5,818 nt of DNA, from positions 1 to 5,818 of the forward strand of contig WGAL01000442.1 of NCBI GenBank assembly GCA_015494845.1. The letters run 5' to 3'. The notes beneath the pieces are model-generated. The model searched no databases. It saw nothing but the letters and a program-made list of their open reading frames with translations, and had not been told where the DNA came from. This DNA comes from Melioribacteraceae bacterium. Its GTDB lineage: Bacteria > Bacteroidota > Ignavibacteria > Ignavibacteriales > Melioribacteraceae. Shown one piece after another: positions 1 to 5,813 of the stretch. Numbering within the stretch: position 1 is the stretch's first letter; every line of letters starts with the position of its first letter. The position numbers and the translations under genes were made by a program.

Positions 1-210
1 TTCCCAAACAAACGAACCGATTTCGTCCAAATCTATTTTTCGCGGCTTTTTCAATTGTTTTTTGAAAAAAATCTTTTCAATAAAAGTCGGATTTTGCTCA
101 TAGTAAAGAACCGTGATTAAAGAGCCGTTTTTTTCGAAATCGAATTTTCTTTTGGGATAAAGTTCCGCGATGTTTTCGATGTATGTTTTTTGCTGTTTGT
201 TTTTCTTCAT
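1..210 (-). CDS. PqqD-family protein, N-terminal part (runs off the left edge)
   Basis: Reading leftward from an ATG at 210-208, 70 codons stay open to the window edge, so the C-terminus is missing. The protein begins MKKNKQQKTYIENIAEL. The visible part ends with basic KKPRKIDLDEIGSFVWE (about residues 54-70). In PqqD-like proteins, (K/R)hxLDEhGxFVWE sits just before the 'hhDGxxTV' segment, which would lie outside the window. The family (PF05402) adopts the small winged-helix fold of RiPP recognition elements, which bind precursor peptides for radical-SAM/SPASM or other modifying enzymes. Stand-alone copies of unknown role are also common. There is no signal peptide, so it is probably cytoplasmic. 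A weak AGG-type ribosome site lies about 10 bases upstream. It is transcribed divergently from the asparaginase. The reading frame is secure; the family call rests on one motif. Confidence 0.7.
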   Translation of the reverse strand, partial: MKKNKQQKTYIENIAELYPKRKFDFEKNGSLITVLYYEQNPTFIEKIFFKKQLKKPRKIDLDEIGSFVWE

Positions 211-297
211 AATTTTCAACCTAACATTGATTTTCCTGAATTAAAAAATCTTGTTTTGGTTTTCAAAATAAAACTAAATCGGGAAATTTCCGAAAAA

Positions 298-361
298 ACG
301 CTTTATCTTTTTCAAAAAGAAATTTGAGGTAATTTGCGACAAAATTAATAAGATAAAGCGT
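298..361. repeat. Perfect 12-bp inverted repeat upstream of the asparaginase promoter
   Basis: ACGCTTTATCTT at 298-309 is the exact reverse complement of AAGATAAAGCGT at 350-361, with 40 bases between the arms. The right arm ends one base before the -35 box of the asparaginase promoter. This spacing suits a paired operator bound by a looping or dimeric regulator better than a terminator, because the flanking genes diverge and no T-tract follows. A 10-bp palindrome, GGAAATTTCC, lies just to the left at 282-291. The repeat is read directly from the sequence; its regulatory role is inferred. Confidence 0.55.
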
Positions 362-362
362 C

Positions 363-391
363 TTGATTTTTGTATCTTATTCAAATATATT
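363..391 (+). promoter_or_regulatory. Sigma-70-type promoter of the asparaginase-porin operon
   Basis: TTGATT at 363-368 and TATATT at 386-391 are separated by exactly 17 bases and match the housekeeping -35/-10 consensus closely. Transcription would start near 398, giving an untranslated leader of about 27 bases that contains the ribosome site. No other pair in this intergenic stretch is as good. Confidence 0.6.
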
Positions 392-412
392 AATTTTACA
401 TATCTATTAATT

Positions 413-420
413 AAAGGAGG
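413..420 (+). promoter_or_regulatory. Strong Shine-Dalgarno site of the asparaginase
   Basis: AAAGGAGG lies four bases before the ATG at 425. It is a near-perfect anti-16S match and fixes the start codon. Sites this strong are unusual in Bacteroidota, which helps with the lineage guess. Confidence 0.75.
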
Positions 421-424
421 TTGT

Positions 425-1486
425 ATGTCTTTATTTAAGCGTTCAAGATTTACCGCACTTTTTGTATTATTATTTGTAATTCAACTTTCCGCGCAGAAGT
501 TACCCAACATTGTAATTCTCGCCACAGGCGGTACAATTGCCGGAGCCGCTGAAACCAACGTTCAAGCAGGATATTCATCAGGACAAGTCGGCGTTGATAT
601 TTTGATTAAAGCGGTTCCAGAATTAAAGAAAATTGCAAAGATAAAAGGGGAGCAAGTTTCGAATATCGGCAGTCAGGAAATGAACGATAAAGTTTGGCTC
701 AAACTTGCCAAAAGAATTAATGAATTGGCAAAAAAAGACGACGTTGACGGAATTGTAGTTACGCACGGAACCGACACAATGGAAGAAACCGCGTATTTTT
801 TGAATCTCGTTGTTAAAACAAAGAAACCTGTCGTGCTCACAGGTTCGATGCGTCCTTCTACTGCATTAAGCGCGGACGGTCCGTTAAATATTTTTAACGC
901 CGTTGCCGTTGCATGCGATATAAACGCTTGGGACAGAGGAGTGCTTGTTGTCGCTAACGATAAAATTCTTGGCGCGCGCGATTTTATCAAAACAAGTTCA
1001 ACTGACGTTGAGACGTTTAAATCACCTGGGTTCGGTTGGATTGGAACGGTGCATTACGGCGTTGCAAGATATTACAGAAAACCGTTTACAAAATACACAT
1101 ACCAAACCGAGTTTAGCGTTGACAGGATAAAAAAATTACCGAAAGTCGCAATCATTTATATGTATTCCAATAATAACGGCGAATTGATTGAAGACGCCGT
1201 AGAAGACGGTTACGAGGGAATCGTTGTTGCAGGAGTCGGAAACGGAAATATGACAAAAGCCGCGGAAAAAGCTCTTGCAAAAGCCGCTAAAAAAGGCATT
1301 GTTTGCGTTCGTGCATCGAGAGTTCCAACAGGTTATATTGACAGAAACGTCGAAATAAACGACGATAAACTCGGCTTTGTTGCTTCGTATCAATTAAATC
1401 CGCAAAGAGCGAGAGTTCTTCTGAAAGTCGCATTGCTGAAAACAAAAGACACGAAAACAATTCAAAAATATTTTGCCGAATATTAA
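425..1486 (+). CDS. ansB: Periplasmic type II L-asparaginase
   Basis: Hydrolyses L-asparagine to L-aspartate and ammonia; enzymes of this class often act on glutamine weakly. A Sec signal peptide (basic KRSR, hydrophobic core at about residues 9-21, L-S-A then Gln24) places it in the periplasm. The mature part aligns by eye with E. coli AnsB almost throughout. The active-site residues are present: Thr37 in ILATGGTIAG (T12 in E. coli), Tyr50 (Y25), Ser83 in NIGSQ (S58), Thr116-Asp117 in HGTDTMEETAYF (T89-D90), Lys189 (K162), Asn275 in GVGNGN (N248) and Glu310 (E283, contributed by the neighbouring subunit). At 353 residues it is full length for the family, which forms homotetramers. It is first in an operon with the porin 12 bases downstream, under the promoter at 363-391. 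The conserved periplasmic class II pattern argues against the cytoplasmic type I enzyme. Glutaminase-asparaginase (AnsA/PGA type) remains possible for specificity. Confidence 0.95.
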   Translation: MSLFKRSRFTALFVLLFVIQLSAQKLPNIVILATGGTIAGAAETNVQAGYSSGQVGVDILIKAVPELKKIAKIKGEQVSNIGSQEMNDKVWLKLAKRINELAKKDDVDGIVVTHGTDTMEETAYFLNLVVKTKKPVVLTGSMRPSTALSADGPLNIFNAVAVACDINAWDRGVLVVANDKILGARDFIKTSSTDVETFKSPGFGWIGTVHYGVARYYRKPFTKYTYQTEFSVDRIKKLPKVAIIYMYSNNNGELIEDAVEDGYEGIVVAGVGNGNMTKAAEKALAKAAKKGIVCVRASRVPTGYIDRNVEINDDKLGFVASYQLNPQRARVLLKVALLKTKDTKTIQKYFAEY

Positions 1487-1498
1487 TAGAGGAATAAA

Positions 1499-2821
1499 AT
1501 GAAAAAATTAATTTTCATATACGTTTTTGTTTTTTCGTTCTCTTTGCTTTTTGCGCAAAACGGAAGCGAATCAACCGGAAAAACGATGAGTTCCGACCCT
1601 GTCGTATTTGACGCGCCGCCTCATTTCAGAATAACGTCAAAAGATACCGTTAACGGCAAACCGTTATACGATTATTTCTTATTGGTTAAAGCCAAATTAA
1701 ACGGCGCTTACGATATTAACGGCGGAATGTACGAAGAAACGTTTAACGCCGGAAAAATTCCAGTTTGGAGCGAAGGCGACGAAAGACGATTTTGGATGGA
1801 TATGCACCAAACCCAGATTCGTTTCAGAGGACAAAGCGAAACGGAACACGGAACTTACACGGCTTACCTCGAAGGCGATTTTTGGGGCGGAAACAAGCAT
1901 TTCCGTTTGCGTCATGCTTGGTTTGAATATAAATTCGCCGATTTGGGAAACGGTTGGAGTTTTGTAGGGCATCTCGGACAAGATTGGAGTTTTTTCGGCG
2001 ATAAGGAAATTTGGCCTAACGTAATGGAATGGGACGGACCAAGCTCCGGAGTTTGGCGTCGCGAGCCGGAGTTGCGTTTTTGGTTTGCCAATCCGAACGG
2101 TTTGCAACTTGAATTCGGCGTTGCGCAACCTGGGGCAGAGCTTTATTTTAGCAATAACATTGACCCGACATTACAAGAAGCAAAACAGCCGCTCCCGGAT
2201 TTTATCGGCGCAGTTAATCAAAAATTTTCGTTCGGACATTTACGTTTGACAGGAATTTACAGAAATCTCACGTATAAAAATTCCGAAGGGAAACAATCGT
2301 TGCCAGGCTTTGGCGGAACGTTTTCCGGTTACATTCGCACAAATTCCAAAACCGAAAATCCGATACAATTTCAGTTTGTCGGCGGACAGGGAATTGCCAC
2401 TTACATTGTGTCGTTTAGCGGAATGAATTACGACGCTGTGCCGGACGCGGTCGGAGATATGAAAACCGTTCAAGCGGTTGGCGGTTGGACTTCCTACGAG
2501 CATTGGTTCTCAAAAAAATGGCATGCAAATATTGTTCTTGGTTATACCGAATTTAATTCGAACGAAATAAATCAATTCACAATTGACGGACCTGGATATT
2601 TAGCGTTGAATGCCACGGCTACGACAAAAGTTAAATATTTTCTGCTCAACTTGATGTGGGATCCGATTCCCAGTGTGGTTCTCGGTATCGAGTGGAATTT
2701 CGGACAAAAAACAGATGTTTACGAAGGCAATATTGTAACAAGTCCTACTAGCGTAGTTGACAGATTGGAGAAATCCAAGAACGCAAACCGGATTAGTTTC
2801 GGTGCATTCTTTAATTTCTAA
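1499..2821 (+). CDS. DcaP-like outer-membrane porin
   Basis: Predicted outer-membrane beta-barrel of 440 residues. It starts with a Sec signal peptide (MKKLIF, hydrophobic core, F-A before Gln20), has alternating aromatic and polar strands throughout, and ends in FFNF, the terminal-Phe signal used by the BAM machinery. The segments EGDFWGG (125-131), HFRLRHAWFEY (134-144) and GQDWSFFGD (160-168), followed by EWDGPSSGVWRREPELRFWF, resemble the pattern of DcaP-type porins: EGDF-x-RLRHAY, GQxWSxF, then a 'GP..R.PQIR' strand. DcaP of Acinetobacter is a trimeric porin linked to dicarboxylate uptake. There is no obvious N-terminal coiled coil as in Acinetobacter DcaP. The ribosome site AGAGGA at 1488-1493 sets the start, and the 12-base gap after the asparaginase indicates co-transcription. 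From context the cargo is probably asparagine, aspartate or related acids; this is inference. The porin class is firm, the subfamily less so. Confidence 0.78.
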   Translation: MKKLIFIYVFVFSFSLLFAQNGSESTGKTMSSDPVVFDAPPHFRITSKDTVNGKPLYDYFLLVKAKLNGAYDINGGMYEETFNAGKIPVWSEGDERRFWMDMHQTQIRFRGQSETEHGTYTAYLEGDFWGGNKHFRLRHAWFEYKFADLGNGWSFVGHLGQDWSFFGDKEIWPNVMEWDGPSSGVWRREPELRFWFANPNGLQLEFGVAQPGAELYFSNNIDPTLQEAKQPLPDFIGAVNQKFSFGHLRLTGIYRNLTYKNSEGKQSLPGFGGTFSGYIRTNSKTENPIQFQFVGGQGIATYIVSFSGMNYDAVPDAVGDMKTVQAVGGWTSYEHWFSKKWHANIVLGYTEFNSNEINQFTIDGPGYLALNATATTKVKYFLLNLMWDPIPSVVLGIEWNFGQKTDVYEGNIVTSPTSVVDRLEKSKNANRISFGAFFNF

Positions 2822-2840
2822 TATTAAAGGAAAAAATTGA

Positions 2841-2869
2841 AAAAAGCGCTACTTTGTGTGGCGCTTTTT
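2841..2869 (+). terminator. Hairpin terminator after the porin
   Basis: AAAAAGCGCTAC (2841-2852) pairs with GTGGCGCTTTTT (2858-2869) across a 5-base loop, giving 12 pairs including one G-T wobble. The U-tract is the descending arm itself, and a less T-rich CATTTGAATT follows. The matching A-tract means it could also work on the opposite strand. It begins 20 bases after the porin stop and ends 29 bases before the aspartase ATG. No convincing promoter is visible between it and the aspartase, so it may act as a partial terminator that reduces aspartase transcription. Confidence 0.75.
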
Positions 2870-2887
2870 CATTTGAATTAAGATAAA

Positions 2888-2893
2888 AAGGAG
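2888..2893 (+). promoter_or_regulatory. Shine-Dalgarno site that decides the aspartase start
   Basis: AAGGAG at 2888-2893 is five bases before ATG 2899. The in-frame GTG at 2893 overlaps the last base of this site and so has no room for ribosome binding, which makes ATG 2899 the likely start. Confidence 0.75.
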
Positions 2894-2898
2894 TGAAG

Positions 2899-4350
2899 AT
2901 GAAAAAAATAATTTTGGCGTTATCAATAATTTTAACAGTTACTTTGAGCGCGCAACAGTTCAGAACCGAGAAAGATTTGCTCGGCGAAAAGAAAATTCCT
3001 GCCGATGCATACTATGGCGTGCAAGCGGCGCGCGCAATGGAAAATTTCAAAATAAGTCATTACAAAGTTTCCGATTTTCGCGAGTTTGTTAAAGCTCTCG
3101 GACTGGTGAAACTTGCCGCAGCGCGAGCTAATCACAAACTCGGTGCGCTCGATAAAGAAAACAAAATTATGCCGGCAATTGAAAAAGCGTGCAAAGACGT
3201 AATGGACGGCAAATATGACAATCAATTCGAAATCGATATGATTCAAGGCGGGGCAGGAACTTCGACTAATATGGCGGCAAACGAAGTAATTGCAAACGTC
3301 GCGCTAGAATATCTCGGGAAGCCGAAAGGGGATTATCACACTGTCGAACCGCACGATCACATTAATATGTCGCAATCGACAAACGATTTTTATCCGACTG
3401 CAATTAAAGTTGCGTTTATTCTTGAAAACCAAAATTTAATCAAAGAACTCGAATCGTTAATTTCTGCGTTCGACGCAAAGGGGAAAGAGTTCGATAATAT
3501 TCTGAAAATGGGCAGAACCGAATTGCAAGACGCCGTGCCGATGACGCTCGGACAGGAATTTCACGCGTTTGCAAATCAATTGCGCGGCGAAGTTAAATCG
3601 TTGAAGGACGCGGAAAAATATCTTTACGTTGTAAATATGGGCGGAACGGCAATCGGAACGAAATTAAACGCAGTGCCAGGTTTTCCGCAAGCGTGTGCCG
3701 ACGAATTATCAAAACTTACCGGAAAGAAAATCGTTCCGGCTAAAGATTTAATTGCGGCAACTTCTGATATGCAGAGTTTCGTAATTTATTCTTCCGCGTT
3801 GCGTTCGCTTGCCGTAAAGCTTTCCAAAATTGCAAGCGATTTGATTTTGCTTACTTCCGGTCCGCGAACCGGCTTTTTCGAAATTAATTTGCCGAAAATG
3901 CAACCTGGTTCTTCCATTATGCCTGGAAAAGTAAATCCGGTAATTCCTGAAATGATGAATTTAATTGCTTTCAGAGTTCTGGGGAACGACGTAACGGTTA
4001 GTTTTTGCGCGCATTCCGGACAGTTGCAACTAAACGCTTACGAGCCGATGATTGCGCTTGCCGTTTTGGAATCGCAACAAATTTTAACGAACGGAATGAA
4101 AACGCTGAATGAAAAATGCGTTGCCGGAATTACCGCTAACGAAGATGTTTGCAAATCTTACATTGAGAAAAGCATCGGAATCGTAACGGCGTTAAATCCG
4201 GTTCTCGGCTACGACAAAGCGACCGAACTCGCCGCTGAAGCGTTAAAAACCGGCAAAGGTATTTTGGAATTGGTTCGCGAGAAAAATCTTTTGACGGAAG
4301 AACAAATCAAAGAAATTCTCGACCCGAAGAAAATGACCGGACAAGAGTGA
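2899..4350 (+). CDS. aspA: Aspartate ammonia-lyase (aspartase) with a Sec signal peptide
   Basis: Reversibly splits L-aspartate into fumarate and ammonia; homotetramer of the aspartase/fumarase superfamily. The 483 residues open with a signal peptide (MKKII, hydrophobic core to about residue 16, L-S-A then Gln19) fused directly to FRTEKDLLG, where E. coli AspA has IRIEEDLLG. The exported form would have about 465 residues, normal for the family. Visible active-site elements are GGAGTSTNM with Thr121, SQSTND with Ser160-Thr161, GRTELQDAVPMTLGQEF with Thr207, and the mobile loop GSSIMPGKVNPVIPE with the catalytic Ser338 and Lys344. Bacillus AspB equivalents are T101, S140-T141, T187, S318 and K324. 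VNPVIPE and LQLNAYEP favour aspartase over class II fumarase. Glu208 replaces the Gln or His found there in characterised enzymes. It lies downstream of the asparaginase and porin beyond a hairpin terminator. Catalytic identity is strong; periplasmic location is inferred from the signal peptide. Confidence 0.92.
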   Translation: MKKIILALSIILTVTLSAQQFRTEKDLLGEKKIPADAYYGVQAARAMENFKISHYKVSDFREFVKALGLVKLAAARANHKLGALDKENKIMPAIEKACKDVMDGKYDNQFEIDMIQGGAGTSTNMAANEVIANVALEYLGKPKGDYHTVEPHDHINMSQSTNDFYPTAIKVAFILENQNLIKELESLISAFDAKGKEFDNILKMGRTELQDAVPMTLGQEFHAFANQLRGEVKSLKDAEKYLYVVNMGGTAIGTKLNAVPGFPQACADELSKLTGKKIVPAKDLIAATSDMQSFVIYSSALRSLAVKLSKIASDLILLTSGPRTGFFEINLPKMQPGSSIMPGKVNPVIPEMMNLIAFRVLGNDVTVSFCAHSGQLQLNAYEPMIALAVLESQQILTNGMKTLNEKCVAGITANEDVCKSYIEKSIGIVTALNPVLGYDKATELAAEALKTGKGILELVREKNLLTEEQIKEILDPKKMTGQE

Positions 4351-4420
4351 TTTTTTCTAATGGCATATGTTCAAACCTGTGGCAAAATATAAAATAGGTG
4401 GATTTAGATTGTATTACAAA

Positions 4421-4574
4421 ACCCTACCCCGACGCCGCATACGCGTCGCCACTCCGCCGCGGCGGATTCCACTCGGAAGGGGAATTTGCAGAGTGAATAA
4501 AATTCCCCTCTTGTGAGAGGGGTGGATTCCGACGAATCCCGACTTGTCGGGAGTAGTCGGAAGACAGGGTGTGG
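4421..4574. repeat. GC-rich interspersed palindromic repeat element
   Basis: This stretch of about 154 bases is far richer in GC than its surroundings and consists largely of nested inverted repeats. They are CGACGC/GCGTCG (4430-4435 and 4443-4448), the perfect 14-bp palindrome TCCGCCGCGGCGGA (4453-4466), AGGGGAATTT/AAATTCCCCT (4478-4487 and 4500-4509) and CCCCTCT/AGAGGGG (4505-4511 and 4516-4522). Then come GGATTC/GAATCC (4524-4529 and 4534-4539), CCCGAC/GTCGGG (4538-4543 and 4546-4551) and TTCCGAC/GTCGGAA (4527-4533 and 4556-4562). Short outer arms ACCCT/AGGGT (4421-4425 and 4566-4570) close the unit. Several arms are mutually exclusive, so alternative folds are possible. The style resembles dispersed REP/MITE-like elements in environmental bacterial genomes, often with a CCCCTCT-type hairpin. 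Only one copy is in view, so its repetitive nature is inferred. Boundaries are approximate. Confidence 0.6.
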
Positions 4575-4606
4575 AGAAATTAAAAACTAATTCTTACATA
4601 AAATTT

Positions 4607-4636
4607 TTGCCAACAATAAACTTATACCTTTTTAAT
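4607..4636 (+). promoter_or_regulatory. Candidate promoter of the lipoprotein hydrolase
   Basis: TTGCCA (4607-4612) and TTTAAT (4631-4636) each match the sigma-70 consensus at five of six positions, with an 18-base spacer. Transcription would begin near 4643, downstream of the in-frame ATG at 4641, which independently favours translation from 4671. The hydrolase would therefore be transcribed separately from the aspartase. Confidence 0.45.
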
Positions 4637-4670
4637 TTGAATGTTTAATTATTTATTTTGGGAATTTGAA

Positions 4671-5765
4671 ATGAAGACGAGTTCAAGAGTTTTAGGAATC
4701 GCCGTTTTAATCGCTTTTTTGGCAGGATGCTCTCAAATGGAATTAAGCGTATTACAAAATAATTTGAATAATAAATATAATTTGAACACCGAGGCAGGAT
4801 TGAAAAATCCTGCCGTCCTTTCCAAAATTGATTCGCTTTACGATTGGGGAAAGGAAGGCTATTTTGACGGTGTAAACGACGTAAAAATTTATTACAAGTA
4901 TTTTATTCATCCCAATGAAAAAGGCGCAATCGTGATTTCTTCCGGCAGAACCGAAGCGGCGATTAAGTATAAAGAAACAATTTACGATTTATACAATAAC
5001 GGTTATTCCGTTTATATTTTAGATCACCGCGGACAGGGATTTTCGGGACGAATGATTGACGACCCTGAAATGGGCTACGTCGATAAATTTGAAAATTACG
5101 TAAAAGATTTAAAAAAATTTTACGATACGATTGTAACCGCGAGACCGCACAAACATATTTTTCTGCTCGCGCACTCAATGGGCGGCGCAATCGGCGTAAC
5201 TTATTTGGAAGAATATCCGAACGATTTTGAAGCCGCGGCGTTTTCTTCGCCGATGCTCGGATTGAGTTTCCCGACGTGCTCTTTTGTGGAAATTTTCAGC
5301 GGCGACGAACCGGAATACGCGCCCGGACACGGAAGTTACGAGGAAAACAAAGAAACATTTGAAGAAAATACGCTTACGACGTCGAAAACGAGATTTGATT
5401 TAATGCTGAAAGTTTACGAGGAAAATCCGAAAGCAAAACTCGGCGGAGCATCGTATCAATGGGTTTGCGAATCTTGCAAGCAGTTCGATGTAATTTTCGA
5501 TAATCTCGATAAAATCAAAACGCCGCTAATTTTGTTCTCAGCCGAAAACGAGGAAATTGTCGATCCTTCCGACCACCGAAAATTTATTGACGAACTTGTA
5601 ACCGAATACAAACGCGACGCAAAAGGTTATCTTGTCCCCGGCGCAAAACACGAATTGTTTATTGAACGCGACAATGTAAGAATTCCGGTTCTCACGACAA
5701 TTCTCGATTTTTTTAATCGGTATGTAAAAAAAGGAAGCATGAAAGCGCCTAAGCGCTTGAATTAA
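4671..5765 (+). CDS. PldB-like lysophospholipase (alpha/beta hydrolase) lipoprotein
   Basis: Predicted serine hydrolase of the PldB/monoacylglycerol-lipase group, likely acting on lysophospholipids or monoacylglycerols. Starting at ATG 4671 gives 364 residues. The signal peptide has a basic start and hydrophobic core and ends in the lipobox L-A-G-Cys20; Ser at +2 favours the outer membrane. An ATG 30 bases upstream would put acidic and aromatic residues ahead of the signal peptide and is unlikely. The hydrolase domain spans about residues 60-355: LDHRGQGFSGR (oxyanion region), GYVDKFENYVKDL, the nucleophile elbow AHSMGG with Ser169, Asp298 in EEIVDP and His327 in GAKHELF. The same blocks occur in the same order in E. 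coli PldB, through to the final DFFNR. Cys203, Cys266 and Cys269 (a CxxC where PldB has no cysteines) could form a disulfide. The ribosome site (GGGAA) is weak. Substrate is not provable from sequence; the fold and triad are clear. Confidence 0.85.
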   Translation: MKTSSRVLGIAVLIAFLAGCSQMELSVLQNNLNNKYNLNTEAGLKNPAVLSKIDSLYDWGKEGYFDGVNDVKIYYKYFIHPNEKGAIVISSGRTEAAIKYKETIYDLYNNGYSVYILDHRGQGFSGRMIDDPEMGYVDKFENYVKDLKKFYDTIVTARPHKHIFLLAHSMGGAIGVTYLEEYPNDFEAAAFSSPMLGLSFPTCSFVEIFSGDEPEYAPGHGSYEENKETFEENTLTTSKTRFDLMLKVYEENPKAKLGGASYQWVCESCKQFDVIFDNLDKIKTPLILFSAENEEIVDPSDHRKFIDELVTEYKRDAKGYLVPGAKHELFIERDNVRIPVLTTILDFFNRYVKKGSMKAPKRLN

Positions 5766-5784
5766 TAATTTGTTCAAATTCTTT

Positions 5785-5813
5785 TTGACAAAAGAAATCA
5801 TATTCGTTACCTT
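5785..5813 (+). promoter_or_regulatory. Possible promoter for a gene beyond the right edge
   Basis: A perfect TTGACA at 5785-5790 is followed 17 bases later by TACCTT (5808-5813), a weak -10 match. It lies in the short non-coding tail after the hydrolase and would serve a rightward gene outside the window. The -35 is convincing; the -10 is not. Confidence 0.35.

Larger units (their letters stand above)
4351..4670. other. Non-coding gap between aspartase and lipoprotein hydrolase
   Basis: No gene is supported in these 320 bases. The left part (4351-4420) is AT-rich; a T-run follows the aspartase stop directly but no stem precedes it, so no clear terminator was found for the aspartase. The middle is the GC-rich palindromic repeat (about 4421-4574). 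The right part (4575-4670) is AT-rich again and carries the candidate promoter for the hydrolase. Frames through the repeat are interrupted by stops. Confidence 0.7.

Noticed and set aside
229..267. Leftward promoter for the PqqD-like gene (TTGAAA then TAATTC on the minus strand).
   Set aside because: The -10 match is poor and A/T-rich sequence makes such pairs likely by chance.
345..357. Shared AAGATAAA upstream of both the asparaginase (350-357) and the aspartase (2880-2887) as a common operator.
   Set aside because: The match is only eight bases in AT-rich DNA, and the second copy lacks an inverted partner and lies next to the ribosome site.
673..990. Open frames antisense to or overlapping the main genes, including 673-990, 1136-1393, 1697-2128, 2240-2503, 2932-3246, 4963-5190 and 5538-5801 on the minus strand and 945-1130 on the plus strand.
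   Set aside because: Each lies within or mostly across a well-supported gene, has low-complexity or improbable composition, and shows no recognisable domain or ribosome site.
2757..2785. TTGACA at 2757-2762 as an internal promoter for the aspartase.
   Set aside because: No acceptable -10 hexamer occurs 16-18 bases downstream.
2893..2898. GTG at 2893 as the aspartase start, adding two residues.
   Set aside because: It overlaps the AAGGAG ribosome site; ATG 2899 has proper spacing and gives a standard signal peptide.
2899..4350. Class II fumarase instead of aspartase.
   Set aside because: GRTELQDAVPMTLGQEF, VNPVIPE and LQLNAYEP follow the aspartase pattern, and similarity by eye to E. coli AspA is extensive.
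4421..4574. CRISPR array or structured riboswitch in the GC-rich gap.
   Set aside because: There are no regularly spaced direct repeats, and the element follows the aspartase and lies more than 90 bases before the hydrolase promoter end, with no known riboswitch core recognised.
4641..4670. ATG at 4641 as the hydrolase start.
   Set aside because: It would put ten residues rich in aromatic and acidic residues before the signal peptide, has no ribosome site, and lies at or before the predicted transcription start.
5743..5786. Terminator for the hydrolase formed by AAGCGC/GCGCTT (5743-5748 and 5753-5758) or AATTTG/CAAATT (5767-5772 and 5775-5780).
   Set aside because: The first stem is short, lies inside the coding end and lacks a T-tract; the second is all weak pairs except one and has only a two-base loop.
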